A DNA stretch of 64,000 nucleotides from Fragilaria crotonensis (GCA_022925895.1 JAKSYS010000013.1:186001-250000); one strand, 5' to 3'; positions 43,473-56,175 are shown, numbered from the stretch's first letter. Numbers and translations: made by a program. Notes: generated from the letters alone by a model not told the origin.

Positions 43473-46400
43473 ATGAGTGAAAACACGCTGAAGCTCCACA
43501 GAAATCGGATCAGGTATCAGTTCGTTAGAAGTAGTTTCAACGCTGTTTTGCAAGATTCACGACTTCATGAAGTTTGGTGGCAAGCGGACACATTGCTGGA
43601 TGAAATCAATACAAGGTGCCAGCTTCAAGATGATTTGAAGGTGAAAAAGTCAGAGCTTCTACGTGTTGTGGGAAAGGAGTACCATGAGAAGTCCATTGAG
43701 GGTAACATCTTTGTCGGTGGTGGCGGCGAACAACTGAAGCTTTTTCGACACGACTTCAAAGCAAGGGAAGACGGAAAGCAACAGAAGTACAATTTCTTTC
43801 AGGTTTCTGTAAAGGATGTCCCCAATCCTACCCGACCGCATCCAATTCAGTAGCTTGAAAGAGCAAAATGCCTCACACCTGCTGCCTCCAAGGACTCGTC
43901 AACATGTTGACTTCACCACATCATCCTCCTCGCAATTTTTTCGGCTGTTCCTGGACCTGTGAATACTAAGAAGCGTAAGCTTGCTTCTGACCAAGCAAAC
44001 GAAACTCAGATAGAGGAAACAACCCCTACTAGTTCCTTGTTGATCCTCACCGCTCAAGAACCGTCGCTGCAATTATCCTCGTATTGGGAATCTGGCGATT
44101 CCAGAAAGCTCTTCGCACCAAAGTTGTATTATGGCACTGATTGCGATGTTCGGAAAGCTGTCATGGATCGAATTGAAAAATTGGAGATGGTTAACAGTAT
44201 TGCTGCAGATTGGAGGACACTTGTAGATGGTGGCGATCAAGAGGATTTGTGTTCAGAACACGACATCTTTATGATCAGGCATCGGAGCATGTACCTTGCA
44301 TGTGCCTTGCGAAAATTTGTCGACGAGGCGAGCAAAACATCGAGGTGGACATGGCAGCAATGTATCGAGTACTCAATTGGATTGATGAATGATGTCGGAG
44401 TTGAAAGCTACTCCCATTGGCGACCACTGGCAAGGTGGCACAGACGACTGGCCTACAGCCCGAAAGGCACCTTTATCAAATCACCTGTACCCAAAAATTG
44501 CTTGCCACCGTTCTTTATCGAGAATCCAGACGCAATGGATGCTTTCAGGAAACATGGAGTAAGCATTCTGAAAGAACTGTCGGTGGAAAGAATGCACACG
44601 TACGTGCTTGAAACATTGATTCCAACGATGATGGCAAGAGTTGAGCGAGGCATCGAGGAGACTTCTGACAATTCGCAAGAAAATGACCTTGTTACACCGC
44701 CAGTGCTGGAGCTATCGCAAGAGACGAAGAGCTTCCTTCAAAGTTACCGTTTATCTAAGATATCCATTGCCACAGTTGTTCGATGGATGCATGCCACGGG
44801 TTTCAGATACAAAAACCGCAGCAAGCATTATTTTGTTGATGGACACGAGAAGGCGGAAACACTTGCTTATCGGCCTGTCTTCACAAAGCGATACATCGCT
44901 CATGAAGTTCAAGCTCATCGGTGGGTTCAGCTTAGTCTTGTAGCTTCTAAAATTCTAGAGGCACAAGATTCGGTTGCAAAAACTGTGGCTATCATTACGT
45001 AGATCCTATCAGTAATGTTGAGATGGTGGAATATCACGTTGACGCCATTTCGAGTGAAGCAGTGGCGGATATAGTAGGGACGGCGTTCTTTGGAGCACAC
45101 TTAAGCATACGACGGGACACAAGCAAGCCAATAGTCATCTTTGTCGGGCAGGACGAGGCCATCTTTAAGCAGTTCTCGTTTCTTTCAAAGATGTGGACAG
45201 GTCCCAAAGGCGAGCGTCCTCTCCTCCCCAAGGATGAAGGAGCGGGGTGATGATATCATCATTTATCTGCAGGGAATATGGTTTGATCCAAGAATTAGAT
45301 CAAAACACACTAGACTCGGTGAACGAGATACGGCAAGGAACGAGATATGCCGATGAAGAAGCAGCAATGGAAGTCTTAGGCTCTTCCCTTAAGCCCCTTC
45401 TATTAGCTGGCAAGTCGCCATTCCTAACATACTTCGACTACGGGGAAAACAAAGAGGGCTACTGGGATTATAATCACATGGTGCTACAGTTCGAAGATGT
45501 CGTTGATTGTCTAAAGGTTATGCATCCACAGGTCCATTTTGTATTTCTATTCGATCATTCATCAGGACACGCAAAGCAGCGCCCCGATGGTCTCAATGCA
45601 GCTAAAATGAATAGATCATTTGGTGGAAAATGCCCAGTCATGCACCCGACTGTCATTGAAAGGGAATCCGGCTTCCTCGGTCCATATGCACGTATCCTGG
45701 AGCCCGGCCAAACTCAGCGATTGACATTTACCGAAGTTGATGTTGGACCTTTCTGGATGATACCAAACGAACGCATTCTCAGTCGCCTTGATCAAGTCGA
45801 TGGCGATCCGTCAAATGTCTCAAGAAACAAATCCGAATTAATCCTCGAACTACGTCGTCAAGGCATTAACACCAAAGGAAAGAACAAAAGAACTGATCGC
45901 TATTTGTATCGACAAAAATATCCCGATCAATCGCGAAGTTCCTAAAATAAAGGAAGGTTGTGGGAAAGGCAAAGGGTTTGCTTCAGGTGTTGTGGGAGCG
46001 AGGATATATTGATATGAACAAGCTGTCAAGCTATACACTTACCGGCAGGAAGGATGAGCTCGGAAACGTGGACTTGAGCTTGAGTTTGCGCCATCTAATG
46101 GCGATGTGTTCTGATTTCTTGAACGAAGAAAGCATGATGGAGCATGTCGGAGCAAAAATTGGCGTGGAAGTCATGCTAACCCCCAAGTGTCATGCCGAAA
46201 TAGCAGGTGAAGGCGTTGAGTACATGTGGGCATGCAGCAAAGGTGCATACCGCAATCTCACCTTAAAAGAAAAGAAAGGGAAGGAAAATTTCATGGCAGG
46301 CGTTAGATATTCTTTGTCGGAGAAAGTCCTTTCAATTGAACGCATTCGAAAATTTGCGAAACGAGCTCGTCAATATCTTCTTGCTTACCACGCCATTGAT

Positions 46401-46538
46401 AGCGGGCAAGTCAGTGCTGAAATACAGCAAGACTGTGCAAAGTATGGTCCTGTTGCATTGGAGAAACTGCTTCGGGAGTTCAAAACACATCGATGTGTAA
46501 TGGACTTCGATTTCAAGTTTGTGATGAATCCAGATTAG
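43473..46538 (+). pseudogene. DDE-type transposase, copy 2 (frameshifted)
   Basis: Same family as 757-3998, in the opposite orientation and clearly diverged. Segments: 43473-43853 (N-terminal), 43959-45002, 45023-45250, 45247-45945 and 45960-46538. Shared blocks include 'YWESGDSRKLF', 'DWRTLVDGGDQEDLCSEHD', 'HYFVDGHEKAE', 'VGQDEAIFKQF', 'NKEGYWDYNHMVLQFEDVVD', 'FVFLFDHSSGHAKQ' and 'KGLLQVLWERGYID'. Frame breaks fall at A5 44978-44982, at G4 45244-45247 (one G short) and near 45958-45963 (one G short), plus an unresolved gap at 43854-43958. All the acidic candidate residues aligned with copy 1 are kept. It is probably an inactive transposon copy, with consensus error as an alternative. Confidence 0.75.
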
Positions 46539-47030
46539 AAACCTCGATCCATTTGCGTTTGCGTAGACTTAGTATACTTTCTACGTCTGAACAAAAACAT
46601 TGAATACTACGACCTACGTGGTGGGGCTACCTCGTGTACCCAGAATATGCATCCAGCCATAGGCAGCCACAGCAATGGACTCAAAGTCCGAATACCGTGT
46701 AACCGCCAAAAACCAATTATGACCAGCGACTACTGCATAATACTACTATATTACTTGAAGACTGAGTTCTGAGTTCTGAGTGCTGAGTACTAGTACCTTG
46801 TACAGTACCTTCTACTGTACCTTGTACTACTACGACACTACCGGTAGTTGTACGACGCCCTTTTATGCATAGTGGGCCCAATACCCAATCGACGGAGCAT
46901 GACAAGCATGTACTGTACTACATATACAGTAGTAGTAAAAAATTAATACAGATACTAACAACTGCTATATTTGTTAGAGTCTTAAACTGAGAGAGTCGAA
47001 CTGCGCAGTGTTTATCTAGAACAGCATCAC
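46539..47030. other. Intergenic, GTAC-rich
   Basis: No gene seen. 46780-46930 is one of the densest GTAC-dyad stretches (repeated ACCTTGTAC / GTACTACTAC). Confidence 0.5.
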
Positions 47031-47927
47031 TCAGTATTGCAACTTCTCAGATGGCTCATACTCGTAAATATCCGGAGGAGCCGTGGGAACAACTGCAATC
47101 GTCGGTAGGACTGCTGCCGGCGTAACTCCTTTCGAAATGTCCTCTTCGTCATACGTTGTTGTTGTAGTTGTAGTTGGAAGAGAAGTTGGCGTTGTTACAG
47201 TTGGTACTGCCGGAGCGACATTGCTACACCTACAGCAGCATAACATGAGCTGCCGTGGCGGGTTGCATGTTTTGCGATGAAGGTGTCGCGAGGCATGACA
47301 TATACGTCGAATGTACTGATGCCAGTTGCATGCCGCGAGGTGACCACCAAAAATGATGATGAATATAAATGCTGACCCCGCGAGAAATTCTGCAACAAGA
47401 ACGGATGTCATCAAGAGAATGGAATCCACCATGGCGAAAATGTAATACAGGATACGAAGGCACCGTATGTATTTCGACATGTGGAAAAGGGCGGCCGAGA
47501 TGAAATAGATGCAGGTGGCAATGATCTCAATGGCGTTGACCGCCAGAAAGGCAGCAAGAGCCAAGGAGGCACCAGTTATCATGACAACGGGACTGCAGAC
47601 CTGGCAGAAGTGGGGTTTTCGGTATTCCTCGGTTCCGGCAGAGGGACCTTGGGCTTTGTCATCGACTGGAATGCCAACCGCGGAAGGCATACCAGGTTTA
47701 AAGTCTTCATAGGCAGTCCACCATGGATTACCTGGGATGAGAAAGCGCGTATCGATCGTCACAGATGCGTTCTCAGGATGTAATGTTGAAATCCATGTCA
47801 CGTAGGAAGAATTTGGGTTCGCATCCATGTGGCTGGCGAGGTGCTCGCGAATCAAGGTCGTTCCCTGCTCCACGGCCTGGGCGGCTTGCGCACGAGCTTC
47901 TTCGTCTGAGTGTGTAGTGCTCATCAT
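47031..47927 (-). CDS. Multi-pass membrane protein, unknown family
   Basis: A 298-residue intact frame. Residues 1-105 are soluble, with an Ala/Glu-rich helix and 'WISTLHPENASVTIDTRFLI'. Hydrophobic segments lie at about 112-130, 132-150, 157-176 and 178-200 ('VVMITGASLALAAFLAV', 'LAGSAFIFIIIFGGHLA'). The tail begins with a Cys/His/Arg-rich patch ('RRICHASRHLHRKTC', 'CCCRC') and ends in a Thr/Pro-rich disordered region. The four-helix layout with a juxtamembrane Cys cluster could carry palmitoylation, but I recognise no family. The initiator could be the first or the immediately following Met. Confidence 0.75.
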   Translation of the reverse strand: MMSTTHSDEEARAQAAQAVEQGTTLIREHLASHMDANPNSSYVTWISTLHPENASVTIDTRFLIPGNPWWTAYEDFKPGMPSAVGIPVDDKAQGPSAGTEEYRKPHFCQVCSPVVMITGASLALAAFLAVNAIEIIATCIYFISAALFHMSKYIRCLRILYYIFAMVDSILLMTSVLVAEFLAGSAFIFIIIFGGHLAACNWHQYIRRICHASRHLHRKTCNPPRQLMLCCCRCSNVAPAVPTVTTPTSLPTTTTTTTYDEEDISKGVTPAAVLPTIAVVPTAPPDIYEYEPSEKLQY

Positions 47928-48768
47928 GGAGGCACACGAAGGATCGTCACCAGGGAGTGGTCTTTATGGTCCTAATAAATGAGAGACGTATTCAAGGAAC
48001 GTTTTTGTCAAAAGGGTGAGACGACGGATGTTCTCTGAACAGAGTCTTTATATGCACTTCATTTTGTATTCATATATATATATACAACATGGAATTTCGG
48101 GGATTATACAATTAACTCGTGGCCTCCCTTTCTATCGGAAAGAGCGCGAACAAAGCATTCGTTGATGATTTGTGCTGTATGTCATACTACCAGGTACCTT
48201 GTACCTCGTACTACTAGTAGTAGCGGTATTGTACTTGAACCTGGTACATCGGAGTCCAACTGTGTGCTTCTATTCCGGAGCGTACTTGTACGGTAGAATG
48301 TACAATGCTGTAGTATTCAAATACTCGAGTATGTGACTTCACCTTTCATTTTCAGTCATGACACCACCGAAAGTGCAACATGTTATATAGATATATTCAT
48401 ATCTGTAATCTGTACAGTGTACAGTAGTCTCTCTACTACCGGTAGTGGAGCGGTGGAGTACTTGTATTGCACTACCATTCGTCCTAAGTATTGACACGCT
48501 GCAGTACTGTCGTACTGGCAGTTGCGTACCTTTCGTCCTAAGTACTGAAACGCTGCAGTACTGTCGTACTGGCAATACGGAATACGGTGCAATAGTACTC
48601 CGAGTACGGGGTACAGTAACGAACGTAACACAGTACTTGTACTACCGGTAGAGAACAGATTGTTGAGATGGCAGCATCGGACATTGGTGATTGTGAGGCC
48701 TCCTCATTAAACTGTAGTCTATAGCACTGTCAATAGAGTATTGTAAATCAGTGGAAACATCGCACGTA
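47928..48768. other. Intergenic, with short duplicated block
   Basis: No gene seen. CGTCCTAAGTA(T/C)TGA(C/A)ACGCTGC is duplicated at 48480-48502 and 48534-48556 within a GTAC-rich tract (48180-48650). Confidence 0.5.
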
Positions 48769-51700
48769 TTAGTAGTGATCGCGTCGAAGATCGTGCTGAT
48801 CTTGCTGAGAATATCCTCCTCGGTCACCAAGGGATCGACTCAACATGGCAATAGCCTCGGCGATGGACGCAGGAGAAGGAGCAGGAGCAAGACCTCCTGT
48901 TCCACGCAGTAAACTCATCGGGTCGGAAGCTCCTCCCAGCGCTGACAACCGATCAACCCCGCTGTGCTGTTGCTGTTGCTGCTGCTGGGTCGCATTTTCC
49001 AGCTGCTGGAGAAACACTGAGGTCGCGCTGCCTTGAGCTGGGTTTTGGTATCTAAGGAGGAGATTCCGGAGCTGCGCCTGGGGGTCAATCGAAAAGCCAT
49101 GCGATTGGCCAAGTCCCAAAGCGTTCTGAAGTGTTTGAGCCTCGCGAAAATCTCGCACAACGTTGTCCGGGTGTTGTTGTTGTTGTTGTTGCTGCTGGTG
49201 TTGGTGCTGATGGTGTTGTTGGTGGTGGTGATGATGATGAGCATGCTGCTGGTGCTGCTGCTGCTGCTGTTGCAATGCAACAAGCTGTGAAGCCCAGGGC
49301 GAAAGTGCGGACAGGCCTGATAGACCAAGCTGGGATTGCAAAAGACGTCTCGCCTCCTCCTGAGCTGCGTGTTGTTGGAGGAAGTGATGCTGTTGTTGCT
49401 GTTGTTGTTGCTGCTGCTGCAAAAGAAGCACTGCCTCGTGCTCGGGGGTTCGCTGTCCGTCTCCTTGGGCTTCCACAAGCCTTCGCGTTGACAGCTCTAA
49501 GATCGCCTGCTGGTGGAAATCAGATGCAACTGACGATTCGTTTTGCTGATGTTGTATCTGCTCACGATGCAATTGTGATTCCCGATCTCGCTCTCGGAGA
49601 GCCGCTTTAATTGCTTCACTGCTTTCAACCGTCGTATCGACGGACGGAATAGGCACTTTCTTACGAGGGATGTCAACGTCGATATCCGCGGCTTTCTCCT
49701 CAACGCCTAACGAACCTTGCTTTCCAAATTGTTTCTTGTGATCGTAGTAATAATTTTTGATTTGTGCAGTTGTTTTGTTACCAATCGCTTCTTCCAGAAC
49801 GGTCCAATTCTTGCCGTGCTCCCCAACGATTTCTTGAAAAAGCTTCTTTTCTGCTGTGGTCCATTTTTGCGGCGCCTTTCGCCCTGCTGGACTTCGGTCA
49901 CCCGACAAAAGTTTCTCCTTCGTCACACCTGACAAAGCTTCTTGAGTAGATGACTTCAGGTACTTCTGTGCCCTCTTTTCCAATTTGAATAATGGCTCCC
50001 TCTTTCGCTTACGATTTTTTGTTGCGAGAAATTCCTCGTAGACATCCTCGTCGTAATCCTCGGCGGAAACATCAACCGTGTCCAGGAGTTTTCTCTTGAT
50101 AGGGTGAAGATCGTAAGTGTGGAAAGAGGCGTCATCATCTGGAAGTGTGAATACAAGAGGCTTGTCCTCGCCCGTGCCGGCTGTTACAGTAGCACCACAA
50201 GACAGCGACGCCTCAATAGTAGCATCCCAGTTCTGGTAGTCCCCTCGTCGCTTTCTTCTCATCAGAAATTCCTTCAAGGCTTGTTTATAAGGAACGCTTT
50301 GTTTCGAGTTGTAGTAGAATGCGACACAATCCCGTGTACTCTTATTGCGCAGGAAGGAAGCAATCTTACGAAAGTCCTTGGGGTGTTGAAGGAAGCGATC
50401 GAGAAAGATACATTTTTCCATATCAGTCCAAATGTTCGTGAGCGACTGATCCTGCGCTTCCTTTAGGGGATCGAGAGTCCTCTGGGCTTCAAACGTATTC
50501 ACATAGGTCGCAGTGAGTGATCGCTCGAAAGAACAGATCTGGTTGGTGGGTTTGACGCCACCTTGAGAAATTCGTTTTTCCATGGCCTCCTTGGCTGTAA
50601 GTTCTGCAATAATCTGCTCCTGTTCGTACTCTGATCGAACGACATCACCAGTACTCGGAGCCGCGGCGAGCGCGGCGATATGGATTGTTTGATGTGCGCC
50701 CTCCAGGAGTGCACACTTCAGGAGGAGGAACTGTCGCGGCACTTTGATTATTCATGTTCAACATTGAGGATCGGCCATGTATTTTAGCGCTTCCCAATAC
50801 GTTTTCTCGCATGTAGCCTTTCCGGCGCATCTGCTTTTCGTAGATCTTGGTGCGTCCGACGTATTCTTCGGCCAGCTCAGTCCAACGTTGGGTTAGTTTT
50901 TGTTTGTTGGTCCGAACGCATTCCTTGATGAGAGGACCTAGCTGCTTGTGCGTTTCTTGATGCTGTTCAAAATATGGACTGTTCCAAGGATCGGAATACA
51001 AAGCATCGGCTCGGCCGGTAACCTTGTGCGCCAAAGTGGACCACTCCTCGAAATTACGACCAAACTTGAGGTCGACAATGTCGTCACACAAGGTGTGCCC
51101 GACATTCAAGGTAATCAGCGATTCTTGCTGAGCTTCTTGTGCCTTTTTTCTGTTCTCTGCCATAATAAGGTCTACGGTATTGCGGTGGTCAGTTTCTTGC
51201 GCCGCCCCGGTGGATTCTGGCGTCTCTTCCATGGCAGACTTGAAAGCGGAGTTCATCGCGGCTTCCTCGGCCTCTGCTTCAGCAGCCTCTTTGCGAGCCT
51301 TTTGAAGTTGACGCTCTGCCTTGGCGATATCAGCGTCAAGTGATTCTAGAGTGCGAGCTGTCTGCTCGGCATGGAGGATCTTGCGTCGTTTTTTCTCTTC
51401 GGACCTGGCCTTTTTGATACGTTCTTCCAAGGTTGCTCGCATTTCTTCCTGCGCCTTTCTGAACAATTCTTCCTGGTCACGCAATTTAGCCTGCAACTCT
51501 TCTCGTCGCGCCTCCACCTTCCTCTGAATCTCCTCATCTCTCGCCTTGCGTTTGAGCTCCTTTTGCACCTCCTTCTGACGCAGGGCTTCGGCTGCTCGGC
51601 GCTGCTGGTCCAAAAGAGCAGCCTGCTTCTGGCGGACCACTTCCGCTGCCTCCTCTTTTTGAATTTCCTCCAACTCCTCCTTTGCATGGTCTGCGTCATC

Positions 51701-53839
51701 TAGAGCTTGGTTGATGCTTTGTTCCATCTTCTTAATCGCTCGGATGATAAGCAACTTGCCCGGCAATTTGGTCTCGCCGCGAACACCAGAGACGAGCGAT
51801 GGATCATTCATCAATTCGCTAACTTTCTTGACAGACGACTCCGCCTTGTCAATGTTCTCCTCACCTAAAATGGAGACGGTCAGCACCTTGTTGGATTCTT
51901 GGATTGCATCAGGGGCTGACTCTCGAGCAGCTGCTGGAGCAGCTGTCATTTGCAGTGGCGGTTGTGACACTTGTTCCTCTTCGGCAACGACTACAGGTCT
52001 TGGGAAGCGTGGATCCCAGCGTTTGGGTGGTGGCCTAGCAAGCAGGACGGGCAAAGGTGGAGGGGGCAACCGATGATGGGACAGTGCTTCGTTGGAGTAA
52101 CCGCGACCTTCTATTTTTGAAACTGCGGGGCGAGGCGGGGTTTGGCTGTTGTTTGCAAGATCTGCAGTGCCGTCAGGAGGCATCGTGCGATCTGGTTCCG
52201 GTGGCAGCACTTCACCCGGTTCGGGACGCACGGATGAGGCAAACTCTTCAACAAGCGGAGCATGCGGAAGGTTATCAAGAATGGAAGAGGCTTGACGATC
52301 TGTCTGCACGTTGGGTGAGGAATACTGTTGAAATGACTTGCGTCGCTGTGTGGGTGAATGTCGAAACACACTTCGCCCAGGTGTACCATTAGTAACAGGG
52401 AACTCTCTTGGTGGATCGGCCAGGCTGCTGTAGGAAGAATGGCGTCGGTTACCTCCTTGTGGAAGTTGCTGCAATGATGGCGGTTGTAATTGCTGTTGTG
52501 GCAAGGGCGGATGTTGTTGCTGAGAGAAGGAATTGCGACGAGAAGTACCAAAGTCCTGCGGATTCGACGATTGTGACTGTGCTTGAGTAATCGGAGGGGG
52601 GCCACGACCAAATTCATCGGCTCGCCCGGAACGATGGTTGTCTGGCATATCCTGGTTGGACGTGGAGGAATAGGACCGATCCAGACCACTGCCCCAATTG
52701 GGACCCGAGTGAGAGTCGCTCGCGGTTCTAAAAATGCCCGAATCTGTATCTCGTCCCGTGGTGGAGGAAAAGGACGATCGTGGAGGTGGTTGGTCCTGCA
52801 GAGGAGGTGGGCCGCCTCGACCTCCATAATTGTTATTTCGAGGAAAGGCGGGTCCGCGACCTCCGCGAAATGAATTGCTTCGAAACGGCTGAGACCGCAC
52901 ATCGTTAGGTCTCGCTGCAACACCAGAAACCCCCTCTGAGCTTGATGGTCTGAAATCGCCACTCGTCACGAGTCTTGGTTCTGGCGGCGGTACAATTGAA
53001 GGGGCATTAATGTTGAGGTGATGAGTGTTGGTGTTGGAAGCGTTGCGAGGGTCGACAGGACGAGACTGTTGTGCCCCGGCAAACGAATCTGGTCCGGATG
53101 ACCCTGAAGGGTTTCGATGAAATGATGGGCCACCTTCGGACACGCTTCTCTGTGCAAAGCCAGGTCCTCCTTGATCCAGCAATCTAGTGAAGGATCGATC
53201 TCGTGGTTGATCCCAGAGCCCAGAGCGTCCACCGCGTCCTCGCCATCCCCTTCCACCTCTTCCTTCTCCTCGGCCGCCTATTCCGCTTCGTCCACCACCT
53301 CCCCCTCTGCCAAGTCCTCCTCCTCCACTAATTATTCCAATACTCCCGACTCCAGGATTATTGTTGTTGCTGCTGTTTGCGTTGCCAGGAAGTGATGATA
53401 TTCCACTTGGACCCATTCCTTGGGAAAACGATCGTCGGAATCCTCGATCCGCATTCATCATCATCGTATTGTTGTTTGAATTAGGAGCAGCAGTATTAGC
53501 ACTGCTGCTGCTGAGACCTCCAATACTACTATTTGACGGAAAATTGCTGCGACGAAATGGAGGTTGTTGTTGCTGTTGCTGCTGTTGCTGTTGTTGTTGC
53601 TGAGCCGGAGGTAACGCCAACGTTCTTGGTGCTGATGAAAACGAAGCATTTGATGCAATTTCTTCACGTTCTTCGCCAATTTCACCTTCTTCACCAATTT
53701 CTCCTTCTTCTTGAGAACGAGATGTATGGATTGACGACATGGGAGTTGTCAATGGCGTTGCTTTTGTTGTTGTTGTAGCACTGGGAGAGTTGCTGTCGCT
53801 GATATTCGCATTCCCGCTGCTATGATTATAGCATCTCAT
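48769..53839 (-). CDS. N-CoR/SMRT-like double-SANT corepressor (one frameshift)
   Basis: Two overlapping minus frames (53839-50645 and 50742-48769) read as one protein of about 1,690 residues if a one-base shift is allowed near 50655-50670; there 'NNPYRRARRGSE' runs on to 'TGDVVRSEYEQEQIIAELTA', as expected for this family. The N-terminal 600 residues are disordered, with a poly-Gln run, RG/GG-rich patches and Pro-rich tracts. A long charged coiled coil covers roughly residues 690-880. After the join, SANT domain 1 ('IWTDMEKCIFLDRFLQHPKD') maps to 50440-50300 and SANT domain 2 ('KWTTAEKKLFQEIVGEHGKN') to about 49870-49710. A Gln/His-rich tail follows. Metazoan relatives recruit HDAC3 through the first SANT; a nuclear repressor role is inferred. 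Confidence 0.85.
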
Positions 53840-54266
53840 GGCACAGGATGGTCGCCGTTGAAGGCAAGGCGGCCGTGAGGTACTGTAGTTTCATCATACA
53901 CTCCAGCAGTACTCGTACTCCACTGCAAGTACGACATCATACTGCCGGTAGTACTCTACCGGTAGCCGGTAGGCACTATGCACTAGCACCGTATGCATGG
54001 TACTTGTACGCATACTCGTAGAACTACTTTACTTTACCTGGTACTGGAGGACCGTACTTGTACTCCAGTCTGCATGTTAGAATTGATGTGCCGTATGGCC
54101 ATTGGCCATTGGCCATATCTACTACGGTACTATGAGTGTACCGGTAACACGTACCAGCATAGTACTTTGTTCGGAGACGAGGCCTCCTTACATCATTCAT
54201 TATTATATCGAGACGTCGTCTTTCGCTTTTCATCGGAAGGATGAGCATCCGCCTTTCTCTGCTGAT
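53840..54266. other. Divergent intergenic region, GTAC-rich
   Basis: It lies between the divergently transcribed corepressor and SET genes, so it must hold both promoters. ACTACCGGTAG / GTACTTGTACTC-type dyads fill most of it, and GGCCATTGGCCATTGGCCAT occurs at 54097-54116. Confidence 0.55.
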
Positions 54267-55773
54267 ATGATACGCGTATGCATAATAATCGTTCTTTGTG
54301 GAAATCTCATTCCTTGGATTGTTCTGATAATACTATCAAATGTCAATGCCGTGACAGTATCGATATCAGAATCAATCGCATCCGAGCAGCGCACAGAGGA
54401 ATCAACAAAATTGGCAACAATATCATCACGACACGAACAATGTTCCATCTACATCGCCCCATCAACAATCCCCGGGGCAGGTCAGGGCGTATTCACGTCC
54501 AAACCAATCGCCAATGGAACAGTGATTGGCATTCCTGATTTTATTATACCAATTATTGATTTAGAGTTCAATCATCCATCTCTCATTTTGATCAACAGCA
54601 ATGACAGTTGTTGGATGCTGCATGACTATGTTTGGAATGGTGACACAATGATGGGAATGCATCGTGAAGGTGGGAATACGGGTGCCTTGGCTCCCGGTTT
54701 TGATGCTGCCGTCAATTCGTACATTGAAACAGCCGGAAACGCAACAACAACGACGACGACAACAACGAGCAGCAGCAGTAGATTCAATGTCGAGCGCCGG
54801 GAATATCCCCTGTTTGATACGACACTACCCCATAGATACAAGTATCCCTCAGCAGGATCCATGACAGCCTATTGGGATCACAATTCCAATTTCGCAAAAA
54901 AACGATACACCGGCTGGTGCTGAACTTTTCAAGGATTATGGTCAAGAATGGTTCGCATCGAGGGAGGCACTTGCTAAACATCAAGGTGATGGTGATGATG
55001 TTGTCAAGAATGATGATAGTCCGTCCTTGGACGAAGTGGTACGCAACAATAATGTCGACCAGAAAATCAATTTGGAAGTCCAGCACCGGGATAACATTCG
55101 TGACAAATTACCAGACATGCCAGACTCTAGATGTTTGGAAAGTATTGTACCTCGTCCGTCCACAATCGAGGGCGCGGGGCGAGGAGGATTTGCAACTTGG
55201 AGTTTTCAAAAGGGACAAGTCATTACTGGGTCTCCTCTGATTCATATTCCAGACAGGAAAAAACTCGAGTTGTATAATCTGGATGACGACGACACTAACG
55301 AGACCTCAATGTTGGATCACGTTGCACCCAAGCTTTATGGACATCAACTGCTAATGAAGTATTGCTGGGGCCATCCCAAAACGAACTTGTTGCTGTGTCC
55401 GTATGGAGCTGGCATTAACCTTTTGAATCATTCTCGCGAACGTGCAAATGTCATGATTCAATGGGCACCCCATGGACACTTGGCTCAAAATGACGCGTGG
55501 TTCTACATCTGCGTTACTGACATGAATTCCTGCAAGGCAAACTTGGCATGGGATTATGTTGCTGTGAGAGACATTGCACAAGGCGAGGAGCTATTCATCG
55601 ATTACGGCGATGCATGGCGGGTAAATGCGTGGGAGGCTCATGTAGCTGCATGCCTAACCACAAAATGGAGACCACCCACCACCCAATCCCTAGTTAGAAG
55701 AAAGAAAACCAACTACATAGATTATGATTCAAGGAGGAACATACTCACGTCCGACGTTGCCAATCTTCTGTAG
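54267..55773 (+). CDS. Tandem SET-domain protein with signal peptide (one frameshift)
   Basis: Start Met 54267 opens a hydrophobic leader ('VLCGNLIPWIVLIILSNVNA') typical of a signal peptide. SET region 1 runs from 'APSTIPGAGQGVFTSKPIAN' to 'TAYWDHNSNFAK'. At the A7 run 54896-54902 the frame ends 'AKKRYTGWC'; with six A it would continue 'AKNDTPAGAELFKDYG', the expected SET C-terminal motif. The second frame then carries SET region 2: 'VPRPSTIEGAGRGGFATWSF', 'GINLLNHSRERANV' and 'AQGEELFIDYGDAWRVNAW'. It stops at 55771-55773, about 500 codons in all. The NHS and D-Y-G motifs of the methyl donor/substrate pocket are present. The leader is unusual for a lysine methyltransferase and implies a secretory or plastid location. 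The last 33 codons lie in a duplicated repeat. Confidence 0.82.
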
Positions 55774-56175
55774 TCTTAGAGAAATCCTTCGCTCTGTGGG
55801 TCCTAAAATTCTTGGATTGGCCCATGAATTGGCAGTGTACTCAATAGCATTGACCGGGGTCAATGCAGAGTGCACTGTCCGCTTATCCTCTTCGCTCAGA
55901 CAATCGTTCAAACGTTTGGCCATACGGCGGCTCGGCCCATTCGAGGTTGTATCGTAACGTTGAGAAACGGAAACACGGTGCCGCCGTCTTGTTCGACGTC
56001 ATTGAAGAACGAACTCGAACGCAAACACGGCGCCAGGTCAACAAGGTCGATCTTGGTGAATGTCATTGAAATCGCTGTGATGGCAGCAGAACTGGTCCGG
56101 TTCGTGTCGTGTCAATCAAAGTTACTCAAAGTTCTCGTTTGGGCAGATTCATCAAATTCGCCATGCGATGGGTCC
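55665..56175. repeat. Segmental duplication, block A1
   Basis: This 0.5-kb block, starting inside the last codons of the SET gene, is repeated in the same orientation at 59240-59762 with a few percent divergence. No gene is visible beyond the SET stop. Confidence 0.9.
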
